Source of the DNA: Temnothorax longispinosus
Lineage: Eukaryota; Arthropoda; Insecta; Hymenoptera; Formicidae
Direction: 5' to 3'
DNA length: 64,000 bases
Assembly (NCBI RefSeq): GCF_030848805.1
Contig: NC_092363.1
Span: 7,440,001-7,504,000, forward strand
Part shown: positions 49,985 to 62,200 of the stretch, piece after piece
Layout of the letters: each line of letters opens with the position of its first letter
Position numbering within the stretch: position 1 is the first letter of the stretch
The notes under the pieces: generated by a model
The model's database searches: none
What the model saw: only the letters and a program-made list of their open reading frames with translations
Told to the model about the DNA's origin: nothing
Position numbers and translations under genes: made by a program

Positions 49985-52900
49985 GTAAGCATTCAAAGGC
50001 CGATCTGCATGTTTTAGAAATGCACGATCATTGGGCAGTTAATCGGTGCCAACGGAATTCTTCAATAAGAATCGAGCGAATCTCATGTAAACGGATCACG
50101 TTGGCTCTTTGACGTACCATCTCGCGAGAGGGCACCAACGGCAACGGGAAACTCGCGTTACATCCTTACGTAAGCTCTTCTACTCTATCTGATCTTAGTT
50201 GACCGAAAACACGCGCGTTGGAAATGCACGTCTCGAGCCGGAGACCGGACCGGAGACGGGAGACAAGCCTCTCCGGTCGAGCCTCTCGGATCATGCGAGC
50301 TCTTGCCGGCGATTAGGATCTACACTCGGGACTTGGATTAGAATCCGATTGTCGAGTTCGTCCTGCGCGAGTTGGAACCTCGCTCAAGCCGGCCCGACCT
50401 CTCCGGAAGTCTCGCTTCCCTCCAACTTTCCGAGATCTTGAGATTTTTCCACGTTCGGTTTTGAGTTTAGTTTCTTGTTTTTTTTTTCTTTCTTTGGAAA
50501 TTTACGTGGAACCGGTTTTACGCGTAACGAACGATCACGACGAGTCCTTATTCGCGTAGCTATGGCATCAGGAATCGAACCCGTCGCAATTTCAACCGTA
50601 TCGAATTCGGGGAATTCTATCAGAAACTATTTTCCCTTTTTCTTTCTTCCTCGGTGTGCATTTTACAAAGAATACATGGCTCGGAGATATCAATAGGGCG
50701 ATCTCTCTCTCACTCTCTCTCGATGACGTTTACAAATCTAAGATTAGAGTCCAGTTAGGTGCTTTCTAAAAATGTACCTCTGCCATTTTCCGACCCGCCG
50801 TGGGCTCGGGACAGATTTTACGAATCGCGAATCGTCGTCGAGTCGTTGAATATACGCGCGACGCGGATGTGGTTGACGAAAAGATGAAAAGGAGCTTCCG
50901 CACGCGAAATAAACAATCGGAGCTCCGGTATGACGATCCCTGGGCAGATGGCACCGAAAATGTATTTCCGCGAAAAACCGAGGCTGCCAGCCACCGAGAG
51001 CCACCTTTAACGATGACGATGCCGACGCTCTTGTGGAAATGATGCAACTAATGGGGACTAACTCTATTCAGCTGCTAACGCACGTACACGTAACGCGTGT
51101 GTGCCGAGGAGGACGAACGGTGTTTATTCATCGCCAGATGCAACGGTCGTTCGTTAAACGACAAAGAGATACAACACCGATGCGCCGGAACGGCATCGGA
51201 GTTAAATAAAACAGATCTGTCGAGAAACTCGATTTCAATCTTGACGCTTTTCTCGTCTCGTTTCGAAACCCTCGAAAGATGCCCGACTTTTAGTTTTCGC
51301 GTACTAATCTTGGAAAGGATCAGTCTGACGCTTGGACTATTCATCGCCTGTAATCTTTAATAATAATTTTACATGCGTTTTACAATTTGATCGGAATTTC
51401 GAGTTTACTGGTCAAAATAATAATTTGAAAATTAAAATTATCGATAAATAGTCTCTTCTACTAGGACTTGAATAATTTCAGCTAAAAGAGAGAGTGTCGT
51501 AACGAACGCAATCGTTTTCATATCGGAGTGTTTGGTCGTAAGCGCGATTTTTTTTTTTTTTTTTTTTTTCAAGAATTGCTTCTTTTCCATATTCGTTGAT
51601 AAAACAAACCATCACTCTTATATACATTTCCTATCTACAAATAAAAAGCGTATTTAAAAACCGAGTCTTTTTCTAGATCGTCCAGGATAACCCTGAACGA
51701 CGACATGCCTCCGTCGTCATACAAATTTCCCAATTGCTAAGCACGTTTCAGAACCGTCGGTCCCTCCCGCGATCGTGATTTTCGCGTCACGAGCTCTCCT
51801 CGCGGCGCATTAATAAGAAGAGCGCAGCGCAAGTCACGCCTTGATAACCGTCACGTCGCGATAAGAAAAAAAGAGGATTATCGTCGATATTCTCTGGCGA
51901 TATACCGAGTTGGCGGACGGGACGAGCACGTATAGTAATAAGGAACAACGCGAACGGGAGGAAGACGCTCAGCGCGTCGCATGTCGAACCTTATTCTCTG
52001 TCGTTTCAACGACGGGATTTTCCCGAGAAAGTGGGCGGTGGACTAGCCTTGGCTCGCAAATAGTCCCGAATCGTCCCTTTTAACGAACCCCGAACGGTCC
52101 CTTCGCAAGTTCGGCCCGGGCAATCGCTCGCTCGATGAGAGAGAATGAGTTATTCTTTTCGCGCTGCACGATTATTACACGTCCCTCGTCTCTCGTTCAA
52201 CGCCGCTCGCGTCGGCTTTGCGTTGCGAAAGATAGCCACGTTGAACGTCGCCCAGCAGCGTCACCTCCTTATACGGGGTGCCGAGAAACAACGTATGCGA
52301 GCCGCAGAAGGGTTGCGTGGAAAATTGGAAAATACGAATGATATTTAATTCCCCCTCTCTTTCTCTCATTTCACGTAAATGTTAACAGTATACCACCGTG
52401 CTGAAATATTTAAGTAATGCTAAAGATTTAGATAGAGCAAAAGAAGATTAAACTTTCGTAGAAGACCAATCGCCAATTGGGAAATTTTCCAGCCTCTCAT
52501 TACCCTCGAATGTCCTGCAAGTTTCCATAATACTTGCACTCTTACCGCATACTTTTTGTAATCAAGTACATAATTGGTCGAAGGAAAATAAAAAATTTAT
52601 GCGTTGGAATAAAACTGCGATAACGTCTCTCTAACCGGTTGTATCTTCATCTTTAATTTATTTTTAACGACAGCCTCTTTTCTCGCGATCTCTAATCGAT
52701 ATGCGTGTCTCCGGGTAGAAAAAAAAAACGCGCGATCGTAAATGCGGAAAATAATATTTTCACGGCGAACGGGAAACGTCGCATCGCTAACGGGAAACGC
52801 ATATTGCTGCTCGACGGCGACGCATATAAAACGCGTCCGTCGCAACGCGTTCGCGCGAATAGCGCAAGTTTCTGGATACAATATCGTCTCTCCCACCGCC

Positions 52901-53000
52901 GCTGAAACGAAACAACGCAAGTCGAGTTTTACGCACTCTGGTATTTTCGGGATGTAGACGTTACGCTCGCCGCACGCGCGACGCAATTTGCATGCGACGC
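49985..53000. other. Intergenic or intronic stretch right of mRpL44
   Basis: No exon was recognised on either strand. A 22-base poly-T run lies at 51548-51569. The ORFs found are short and unlike any family known to me. Confidence 0.5.
51548..51569. repeat. Poly-T tract (22 nt)
   Basis: Twenty-two consecutive T on the plus strand. Confidence 0.95.
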
Positions 53001-53936
53001 ATAATGTGGAAGCGCTCGTGTTTAACCCGGCTAACTTTATTTTGCGCCTCACGCGCCGATCGTCCTCAACTTGGCGCGGAAAGTCTGAAATCCGCTTCAG
53101 CTTCAAGCCAACGAGAGATTCGGGGATGGGTACGTACCTATCCTTCTTCTCACGTATATCGAATCGCGCACGCGGTTACATGTGTAAGGAAGCGAAGAAC
53201 TTTGCGTCGAAATCGCAAGCTCGTACGAAAGTTATATATTATAAGAGGACGCGAATAATCGCGAATTGTTTTCGGATTGATCCTCTCGGTTCGCGAGTCC
53301 ACGCATACGGCTATCGAACGAGTCTACAGCAATTTAATAAAAATAGTAGTTGTACTGACGCACGTTCGTCGGGAATGAAACATCGCAAACTACGCAATTA
53401 AAGTTTCGAATCATACAGATTGCGGATCGCGCTCGTTAGGTCCGTCGGTTTACTGCCTGCGTCGCGCGCTTTACATCCACAAGAAATAGATCACGCTGTC
53501 CCTTTCTCTCTCTCTCTTTCTCTCTGAATCGTATACAGACAACGTAATCCTTTTCCCGCAAACGCGCTTTTTGTATTTACACAACGAATGTAATTCGACA
53601 GAGAGAACGTCGCCACCGGAGAATTCCGGAGTTGGCGGAGTCGCGGGTCGTCAGAAAAATAGGCTTAGGACGGCGCGGGCGCGCGCGGTTGAGCGCGATC
53701 CGAAATTTTTCTATATCGGTCGCAGGTATAATATTGATTATTTATGATCCACGCTATCCCCTTTAAGGTGGTTCATCCTTGTCCCCGTCCGCGCGCCGTA
53801 CCGCCCCGCGTTGCCACCACTACCACCAGTCGCCGCGCTCGCGCTCGTCCCTGTCTATACCCACGTTCCCGCTCCCGCACCCTCCCCTTCGTTGTCTCCT
53901 TCCTTTCATCCCTTCCTCTCGCTCCCTCCCGCGAGC

Positions 53937-53962
53937 GTTCGTTCGCTCGCTCGCTCGCTCGC
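53937..53962. repeat. TTCG/CTCG tetranucleotide microsatellite
   Basis: Tandem GTTC then GCTC units, about six in all. Confidence 0.8.
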
Positions 53963-56900
53963 ACGCCCATGCGCGCACATGCACGCGCCACACACCCTCG
54001 AAACGGCACACGTACACACATTTCTACAGACGCACCCGCTCGTTGTCTCTCTATCTCTTTCTCGCTCTCTCGCTCTCCCTCTCGCATTATCCCCCTACTG
54101 GCTCTCTATTCCTGCGTGTAACGACTCAATGGCGCTGCCACACCCTTGCGCCATCCAGTAATCAGTGCTATTGTTTTATAGTTCCTCTTCTGCTATTGCT
54201 TCTCGATACTAGGAAAGGCGACCCATCGATCCCCGGAGTCCGGAGTCGGTTCGGGAACGCGTCGCTTCGACTCGCCTTGCCCTGCCTCGACGCGCCTCGC
54301 CGCCTCGCCGCTCCGCCTCGCCTCGTCTCGCGCGCCGCACCAAAAGCGAGAGAGCCGAGAGCTGAACCGAGCCGAGCGAAGCGGTACGAGGCTCTTTACG
54401 GGCCGACCAGAGCCCGTATTCGCTCACCAGGCATTTCGAGATAAACGTGGCCGTTGGCCCGAGACTCCAGATGCGTTTTAACACCCGCATTTAAGCGCCA
54501 CGCGGACCCGGTTGCGCGCGCGCGCACGGATGCGTTTTAGAGATTCTCGGCTTCGGCGTCTATTAAAAAAAAACATCCTAGGTAGAGAAGGGATACGTAT
54601 GTATAGATTCCATGGTGAAACGATCGCGTTCACGGCCAGCCGTAGCCGTGTCAAATTCCCGCCCGCAGCAGCCTTCGACGGGGCACGCTCGACCGCGTGC
54701 AAACGTGTCCGACGTGAACATATAGGGACTTAATATTCTCGTCAGAGCGACGCGACGCGACGCGCGTCCAGGAGAGCGAGCGTACGGGGCGCGGTCCTCC
54801 GGACTTGGCTTCTCGGAAATCGAGTCTCGGTCGTCCAAGACGCCGCTGATTACGTACGGAAAGTAATTCAGGATTGTGAACGGAGGTCACGGTTTAGAAC
54901 GACACGAGTCCAAGGGCGACTCGAGAAGGACGCGAGAGTCGCCGCCGGACGCCGGACGTGTCGGCGATGACCGACAGCGAGAGAGCCGCTCGCAAACACC
55001 TCGTGTTGCCTCCGCGAATTATCGCGCGCGATGTAATTGACGGCGGAACTCCTCGTCGTCGCGGACGCCTCACGCCTCTCGCACGTTACATCTCGCGAGC
55101 GAAAACACGCTCTCGTTCGGACGCGACGGTGTCCGATCGTCCGAGATCGGACGGCACAATGTCGAATTGTCGACGCTCTCACTTTTGCCGCAATAGCTAC
55201 CGCATTGTGCTCCGCTTTTGGTCGAAAGTCCTGCGATTCTTCGGGCGACGGAATTCAACGGGATTCTGCCACCCTGCGCGCTTCACGTGAGCCGACGCAA
55301 CGTTTTCCAAATAAAGCACGGGAAACGTCGGCCGCGTTTATTCGTTGTCGGGACATGCCTCTCGTTCTTTTCAGCTTCGGATTTATTTTATTGTTAGCGA
55401 AATAAAGCCGAATTTCCTGTTGGGAGAGTTACACGTCTATCGGGATGTATAAATATGGCGTATACTTAATCCATCTGTTGCTAATTTGCTAACGTTACTT
55501 ATTTCGATTTCAATCGATCGTAACGCAAGTTACATACAACATTTATACGAGAGTATTGTTACTCTATGACGACAACTGTACGTTACAATAATACATGTCA
55601 CGATTGTAGCTCGCCGAATAAATAATGGAAAACTAGGTGAAACTATTTTCGGTTTATTTCGAGAAGCCGAAGTGCAAAATATACACGACTGCACGTCGGA
55701 CGTCAATAGCGACATTGAAAAATAACGTTTAAGAACGATCGAAGACGCGCGAGGAATTATCCTTGCCTGATGCTTTTCCGGCCCGGCGCGATAATTTTTC
55801 GAGGAATGTCCCCCAGTTTCGAAGTGACCCGAACCCCTTTTTCGCGGAAGCGTCGTTACGGTTACGACGTGCGGGAATAATTCCCCGTGCGTGACATTGA
55901 AGCATTCGCGTCGGGCCGGGCGGCGCGGGCGCGCCGGCATTAAAGTACGCGGCCGCCGCGTCGTTTAATCGATAACCGGCGAGTTCAAAATTCCCTTTTC
56001 AAATATCTATATAGGGAGTGTAACGAAGGCGCGTGTTTACGAAGCTTTCGCCGCCGATCCCCCCGTCGCGAGGGCCGACGTCTCTCGCAAACGAACGCGG
56101 ACGTGTTTCAACGCGTTTTAGCCCGCGCCGCGCCGTACGCGGACGCCTCCCTCATCGCGCGGATATCGCGGATTCCGCGTGCGAAAATGCGCGCGAAGGC
56201 AAACGGATCGATCTTCTACGCGCGGATTTCTCCGGAGAAATCGGATCTCTCGCTCGTGAACGGCGGCCGATCCGGCAATCTTCTTTTTTCCCGCGAACGG
56301 AGACGCGCGATAGACCGACCGTTTTCGCGATGCGAACGAGCGAGCCGCGCGTTTATCCGCGGCTCGCGGCTCTATCGCGCGAAACTTCGGGACGCGGCCG
56401 GGGCGTTTGACCTACTCGTTTTGTTTAACTTATTCATCGTCCGATCGTGAAGCTCTCTGTACGTCTGTACGCGCCACGCGGAAGGAGGCTCGTAAAAAGA
56501 CTGCGGAGCCTCGCGGAGTACGCCGATGGCGAATGGCGATGTAACGACGCCGCGGTCGTTACGTATTAATAGCGATTCGTCGGGATCTTAAACTATAATC
56601 TCGTAGGTTCAAACTCCGAAATGGACTTTCGCCGCTCGTGACAACGAAATCGCGACCATGGATCTACTTTTATGTATCATATAAAGAAAAGTATTCTCTT
56701 AAATCATCCTGGAGATTCAATCTCCCAACGATTTTGCAACATTTCTGCCGCGAACGGAAGGACGATTCGTTGCGTAAAAATGATTCACGCAACTCGCAGA
56801 AGCGGAAATGTCTCTCGCGACTTGTCCGCGATACGCGAAGGAAATTATCTCGAAAACAAAGCGGTGTCATCGGGCGACGGCGATGACGATGACGACGACG

Positions 56901-57605
56901 GGGACCGCGTATCGGGGGGGACGAGAAAAATGCGTTGGATAAATAAAAACCGTGCGGTCGACGTATACGCATGTGTACGTATTCCAAATGCACCAAACGC
57001 TTTCCTGAAATCTCAAGAGATCGGGCGGAAAGCTTCGTAGCCTGCGCTACGAGCTCGGAAGATCTTTCTCTTTCTTTCCATCTCTATAACTCTCTCTCTT
57101 CCCCCCTTTCTCTCTCTCTCTCTCTTTCTTTCGCTCCGCACGTTTGTCCTCTCTGCCCTTCCCCCTCTACCCTCGCCGTTGCCACTCGTTCGGCCGTCTC
57201 TCTCTCTGTCGCGCGCCCGCTCGTCCTCGACCCGTCTCTTTTCATCTCCACCAGCACGGCAAAACGGGATTCTTTCCTTCTCCGATCCGCCGTTCTCCGT
57301 ACAGCGTACACCCGTGAGCGTTGGTAGGATCGCCTGGCGTCCGTGAGGGTCTCGCTGCGGCGTTGCCGCGTCGCGCGAGCGCGGACGGCCGATGCGCGAC
57401 GTTGCCACGTCAGCTCGGCGCGGAGCGGATCGGCGTGGCGCGGCGCGGAGCGTCGCGTCGCGTCGCGCCGTCCCGCTTCCGCGCGCGCGCTCGCTCGGTC
57501 TCGCTCGGACTTTCTTCCCTCCGCGGCGGCCCGGATCAACCGTACGCCTCTCTCTCCCCCGCCCGCCCCGGCGGCCGGCATCCCCACCGCGCGGCAAAGC
57601 ATTCA

Positions 57606-57640
57606 CCGCGCCGCGCCGCGCCGCGCCGCGCCGCGCCGCG
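57606..57640. repeat. CCGCG pentanucleotide tandem repeat
   Basis: Seven exact copies of CCGCG in a CpG-rich setting. Confidence 0.95.
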
Positions 57641-57672
57641 CCGTGCGCCTCCGCCTGCCCGCGAGGCAGCCA

Positions 57673-57706
57673 GCCTGCTTGCTTGCCTGCCTGCTTGCTT
57701 GCTTGG
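57673..57706. repeat. GCTT/GCCT tetranucleotide microsatellite
   Basis: About eight tandem units alternating GCTT and GCCT. Confidence 0.85.
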
Positions 57707-58432
57707 CTCTCGACGACAATGCCGTACGCGGCGACTCTACGTGCCCGCGCCCCGGTCGACGCCGAAAATTCATGAGGCTGCGCCTATCGATGTTCCTCCC
57801 TCGTCCCCTCTCCCCCAAATCTTCATTGGATTCCATTTGATTTACGTCGGAATATTGGTTGCATAATTCCCGTCGAAATTCAAGTGCGCCCAAGGCAAAT
57901 GCCTCGTATGAATGTTGAAATAATGTACGGTATAGTATATGGTACATTTTATCTATCTAGCCGTCTAATTGACAAAGTTTAAGCTGTCGAGAGGTTCTTA
58001 TATATGCTTAAAAAATAGAGGGCTCATTAGAGGCTTATCAAAACGTCGATCATATTTTACGTACAAATATTTATCGTAAATGTAGGACAAGTCGTAAAAC
58101 AGGAGCTTCGTGTAAATTGTAAAACTAAAACTTTATTGTGGTGTCGTTTTAATTTTGTCACGAGGCAAACGCAACCGAGTTTGTCGCGTCTGTGAAAGAG
58201 AAACAGCGGAGACGGAGCAGAGTCTCGGCTGTAACGAACATGTCGCTTTCTCGGCGTATTATTCGCTCGGATCGTCTGTTCCGCGATTGTTAGACGTGTC
58301 TGGCCGCTGGCGACCGATAAAATTCGCGATACACCAGCCAATGATTCTCCTTTTGAGCGCAAAACGCGTCGCCATGCCGTACATGGACAACGGCCGCATG
58401 AAAATTGAATAAAACGGACGACTCACAATCAG

Positions 58433-58448
58433 TCTATCTATCTATCTA

Positions 58449-58487
<39 letters not shown>
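58433..58487. repeat. Compound TCTA-TC microsatellite
   Basis: About six TCTA units pass directly into about fifteen TC units. Confidence 0.95.
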
Positions 58488-58489
<2 letters not shown>

Positions 58490-59284
58490 CGGGTACGCGG
58501 TGTGGAAATCAAGATTCAAATCTCTGGACGTGAGAGCAGTCCCTTTATGCGTTTTGTTACGTGCGAGAAGAACGAGCGCGTTCGGCGGACCGAAAATAAC
58601 AGAAAATGGAAGCCCGGAGTGAAAGTACGAGTCAAAGGACGGGGCGCGTCGTCGACGAAATTTTGACGGATTGCGGCGGCTCGACGTTCGCAAAAGTCTC
58701 CGAGATCGTCAAAGTCGAGGCGCGTGACGCGCGAGAACCAGGAATCCTCGATCCTGTACCTCTTCCCCCAGCCCCCCGACATATCGATTCCTCGGAACAT
58801 ACACGCATCCCGTAACAAGTTTAAGCCAGACGACTGACAATGAGACGACGGCATCGTTCTTCGGCCTCGCGCGCACGCCGGCATTTCGATCCATCCGCTT
58901 TAAGTCGGGAATCTTTCAGGATGTAGCGGAGCGCTTTGCTCGTAGCCGCCGCTGCCGCTGCCGCTGCCGCCGCGCCGACGAGGTAAAACAGCAAGCGATA
59001 GAGTCGAATTACGATCTATGCGTCATGCGTTTGTACGTACGTATGTAGGACGATTCGATCGTGCTACAAAACAAAGACGTAATCGATGAGATCGATTCCG
59101 GGGTGAAGACTCCCGAGACAATCTCTCTTTCGAGTTGGGGGCGAGCGAGGGGCGAGTCCGCTTGGTGGCCCGTGGCCCCCGCGGCGCCAGCCGCGAGAGC
59201 CGACCCTGAGCTAGCGCAGTCCTCTCCCCGCTCTGCCGCTTGCTCCCCCTCCGATCGCGCGCGCGGCTGCTAGTGCTGCTACGT

Positions 59285-59332
59285 CGTTCGTTCGTCGTTC
59301 GTTCGTTCGTTCGTTCGTTTGCTCGCTCGGTC
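59285..59332. repeat. GTTC tetranucleotide microsatellite
   Basis: Tandem GTTC units (two then five or more) pass into GCTC units. Confidence 0.85.
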
Positions 59333-59759
59333 GTTCTCGGGAGTCCCTCTCCCCCAACCGCTGATCGCGCGCGCGTTTCCCCTCGCGGCCGCTGCGCCGC
59401 GCCGCTCTCGTCCGGCCGTCCCCGGTCCCCCTTGCCCGCGCCCGCGCGCGGCGGCCCGTTACCCTCACCCCGCGGCCGCGCTGCCCGCCCCGAACGTCCT
59501 CCGCCCTCCCCGCGCCCGCCGCCTCACCCGTGATTCCGCCTTGCTTGCCTGCCAGCCTGCCCGTCCGTCCTTACGTCCGTCCGTCCGCCGTTTGGATCTA
59601 TGGTTGTGTGCGGTGGATTTCGTGACGTTAACCTGGCGGCCCTGAAAACGCCGTGTGGACCGGCCGCGCCGATTTTCGTGCCGCAGCAGCGAGACACCGT
59701 GTCGTCGGGTCGCGAGTGCGCGAGAACGCGAGTGTTTTTTAATCGCGGTGGCCCGTTGT

Positions 59760-59875
59760 TGCTGTCGCCGCCGCCGCCGCCACCGCCGTCGCAGCCGTAG
59801 CCGCAGCTGCAGCCGTTGTCGCCGTCGCCGCCGTCGCCGTCGCCGTCGCGGTGGTTGCTGCTGCTGCTGCTGCTC
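59760..59875. repeat. CCG/CTG-type triplet-repeat tract
   Basis: Imperfect GCC/GTC triplets are followed by a pure run of CTG triplets at about 59857-59875. Confidence 0.85.
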
Positions 59876-60292
59876 GCTAACCCTGTTGGGCGAGAACGGC
59901 TTTCCGCCTCCGCCTCCGCCTTCGCATTTCGGGGAATACCTTGTCCCTTGTCCCGAGGGAATAGCTCGCCGCGGGTAAGCCTCTCGGCAACATTTTACGT
60001 GCGCGAGGGACCGTCCCGTCGTCATCCTTGTCGCCGTCATTGTCGTCGTCGTGGCGGTCGTGGCCGATGCCTCGCGCCTCGCGCTTCGCCGTCGGTAACG
60101 TCCTCTCGCGAACGTGCCGCGCTACGACAAGTGCAAGAGGCATCGTCGCGTCTCGAAGCCCAACGGCTTCTCCACGACGAAAATTAAGGCTGGAGGTTTT
60201 GAGAAAGAAGAACGCCTCCGAAACGTCCGTCCCGACTTTGTGCTCCTTTTGTGAAGCCCGTCTCTTCTTCGTTTCTCTTTGTCCTTGCACGT

Positions 60293-60293
<1 letters not shown>

Positions 60294-60329
<36 letters not shown>

Positions 60330-60330
60330 T
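60294..60330. repeat. CT microsatellite
   Basis: A (CT)n tract with one TTT interruption; further CT-rich tracts follow to about 60690. Confidence 0.85.
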
Positions 60331-60528
60331 TTGCGCGCACTCTCAACCATTAGCTTTCTCTCTGTTTCGCTCTCTCTCCCTCTCGCGCGCGTACTCTATC
60401 TCTCTCAGCGATATCTGTTTTCTCTCTCGCTCTCTCGCTCCTCCGGTTCTCATTCTCTCTTTTAGGCAATCACGCGAGTGTGCGTAATCTCTCATTTTCT
60501 TTCTCACGCGTATCCACGCACCTACATA

Positions 60529-60548
60529 TACACACACACACACACACA
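60529..60548. repeat. CA microsatellite
   Basis: About ten AC units. Confidence 0.85.
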
Positions 60549-60774
60549 GCAGCGTGAGCTACACGCCACGAATACGTTCTCTCTTTCGCTCTCTCGCTCT
60601 CTCGCTGTTTCTTGTTCTCCACCCATCCGCGCTCTTCTCTCTCACTCTCGCGTCCTCTCTCTCTCTTCTCTTTCTCTCTCCCCCGCTTTCTATGCATCCT
60701 GCTTATTCTCCGTTCAGGATAAAGCGGGATAAGGATTAAGAGGAGAGAAAAAAAAAGAGGAGCGGTCTCTCGTT

Positions 60775-60806
60775 ACGACGACGAGGACGACGACGACGAC
60801 GATGAC
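60775..60806. repeat. ACG triplet repeat
   Basis: About ten ACG/GAC triplets with one AGG and one ATG interruption. Confidence 0.85.
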
Positions 60807-62200
60807 AACGTGAAACGTCTGTGCCTTCGGCCGCACCTGCGTCCGAAAGTACAAAACTGCCAAAAGCGTACAGTGCCGTCGTGCCAGTGTATACAGTGAA
60901 ATAACGCGTTTTCCCAACGTCGTCGCGGAACTTTGAGGAACGCCGCGACGCTATGCGCCGCTTTGCGTCGCGTCGCGTCGCGCCGCGCCGCAGTATGTGA
61001 CCGCGTTTGCCGTTCGACCGCACGTTCGGGTCCACGTACGCGTTGTTCATATTCTAATTCTTATCGTACGTGCTCCTTCGTTTCTTCCCTCGCTCGTTCG
61101 CTCTCCCGACCGACCTATTCGTTCGTTTCTTCGCTCGCTCGCACGCTCGTTTCTCGCTCTCGTCGATGATCTCGTCGATCTCGAATCCGCTGCCGATCGG
61201 AGGCATCGGGAAATACCCGGGTTGTGTTTGTTACAACGCGCTGATGCGCGCAAAGGTGTCGCGATTACCGACCGAGTGCCGCACGCTATCACGCCCGTGT
61301 CCCGTGTCCCGTTCCTCCGACGTGATGCATCGTCGAGCAAGCTGGTGCCGGTGCCCCTTCGCCCCCGTGTTCGTCGGCCCCGCGCTCTTGTCCCGAACCC
61401 CGTCGTGGTTGTGTGCCCGCCGCTCGCCCGCCCCGTCGACGGAGTCATCGTCAGCGGCGGCCCGATCATCGTCATCGTCTTCATCGTTCTCATCATCGCC
61501 GTCCCGTCGCCGCTCTCTGTGTTCTCAGTGATGTACTACGTGTGACCGACGCGGTGGCCCGACCTTACGGTCCCCCGTCGCCGTTTTTGTGCCCGGGGGG
61601 AGTCTCTCGGGGGTCCAGCGGCATCGCCGCGGTGTTTCCAAGAGCCCCGAAAATAACGGGCCTATTAATAGGAGATATCTCTCGGCGTGGCGGCCGCTCC
61701 GCGTGTTGTGAACTTGAAGATAGCGAGGAGAGGAGGCCGAGGCGAGCAACCAAGCGGCCGACCGGCCGACCGACCGACCGACGTTCGCTACGTACGTATA
61801 TCATACGTTTTGTGGTGTCCCCGATCCACGGATCCAGCGGAGAGGCGAGACGAGGTGAGGCGAGGCGAGGCGAAGACCGAACCAACGGAGAGTCAACCTC
61901 GCTCGCTCCGGGTCTCTTTGACTTGAAAGAGCGGTACTGTGTTCCCCGCGATAGGGAGAAATATCCGTTTTACGGAGGAAGAAACGGCTCCCTTTCGAGG
62001 AAACGCGATAGCGAGGAGCCGGTAACTGTCGCTATCTGACTCGCTTCTCTCCTGGATTCGTGGAAATCTGGAAACGAGGCGTGGAAGTCGACGCGCTCCG
62101 GAAGCGACGCTCCACCGTCGCCGAAGCGACGGCACGCGTTGCCGCGGCGACCGTTGAAGATTCTTGTATCTCGTCTCGGAGATATTTACGCTGTAGACTA

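Larger units (their letters stand above)
53000..62200. other. GC/CpG-rich, microsatellite-dense region without recognised coding exon
   Basis: Composition is strongly CpG-rich with many simple repeats (CT, CGCT, CCGCG, GCTT, TCTA, TTCG, CCG, ACG). Overlapping long frames on both strands (for example 57321-57866, 59465-60040, 60997-61545, 61413-62039) are translations of these repeats (Arg-, Pro-, Ser- or Leu-rich) and show no domain. A strong plus-strand donor, GCGG|GTAAGC, occurs at 59975, so a long non-coding first exon of a rightward gene is possible. Confidence 0.45.

Noticed and set aside
50571..50581. tRNA B-box-like GGTTCGATTCC on the minus strand
   Set aside because: The flanking bases do not make a T stem and no A box lies at the right distance upstream.
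57321..57866. 181-codon Arg/Ala-rich ORF
   Set aside because: It is composed of CCGCG and GCTT repeats in frame; no domain, and long opposing frames exist.
59465..60040. 191-codon minus-strand ORF with poly-Gln and poly-Arg
   Set aside because: It reads straight through triplet microsatellites; no conserved sequence outside the repeats.
60997..61545. 182-codon ORF with hydrophobic Val/Ile-rich end
   Set aside because: It is a translation of CTCG, TTCG and GTC/ATC repeats, with equally long frames overlapping on both strands.
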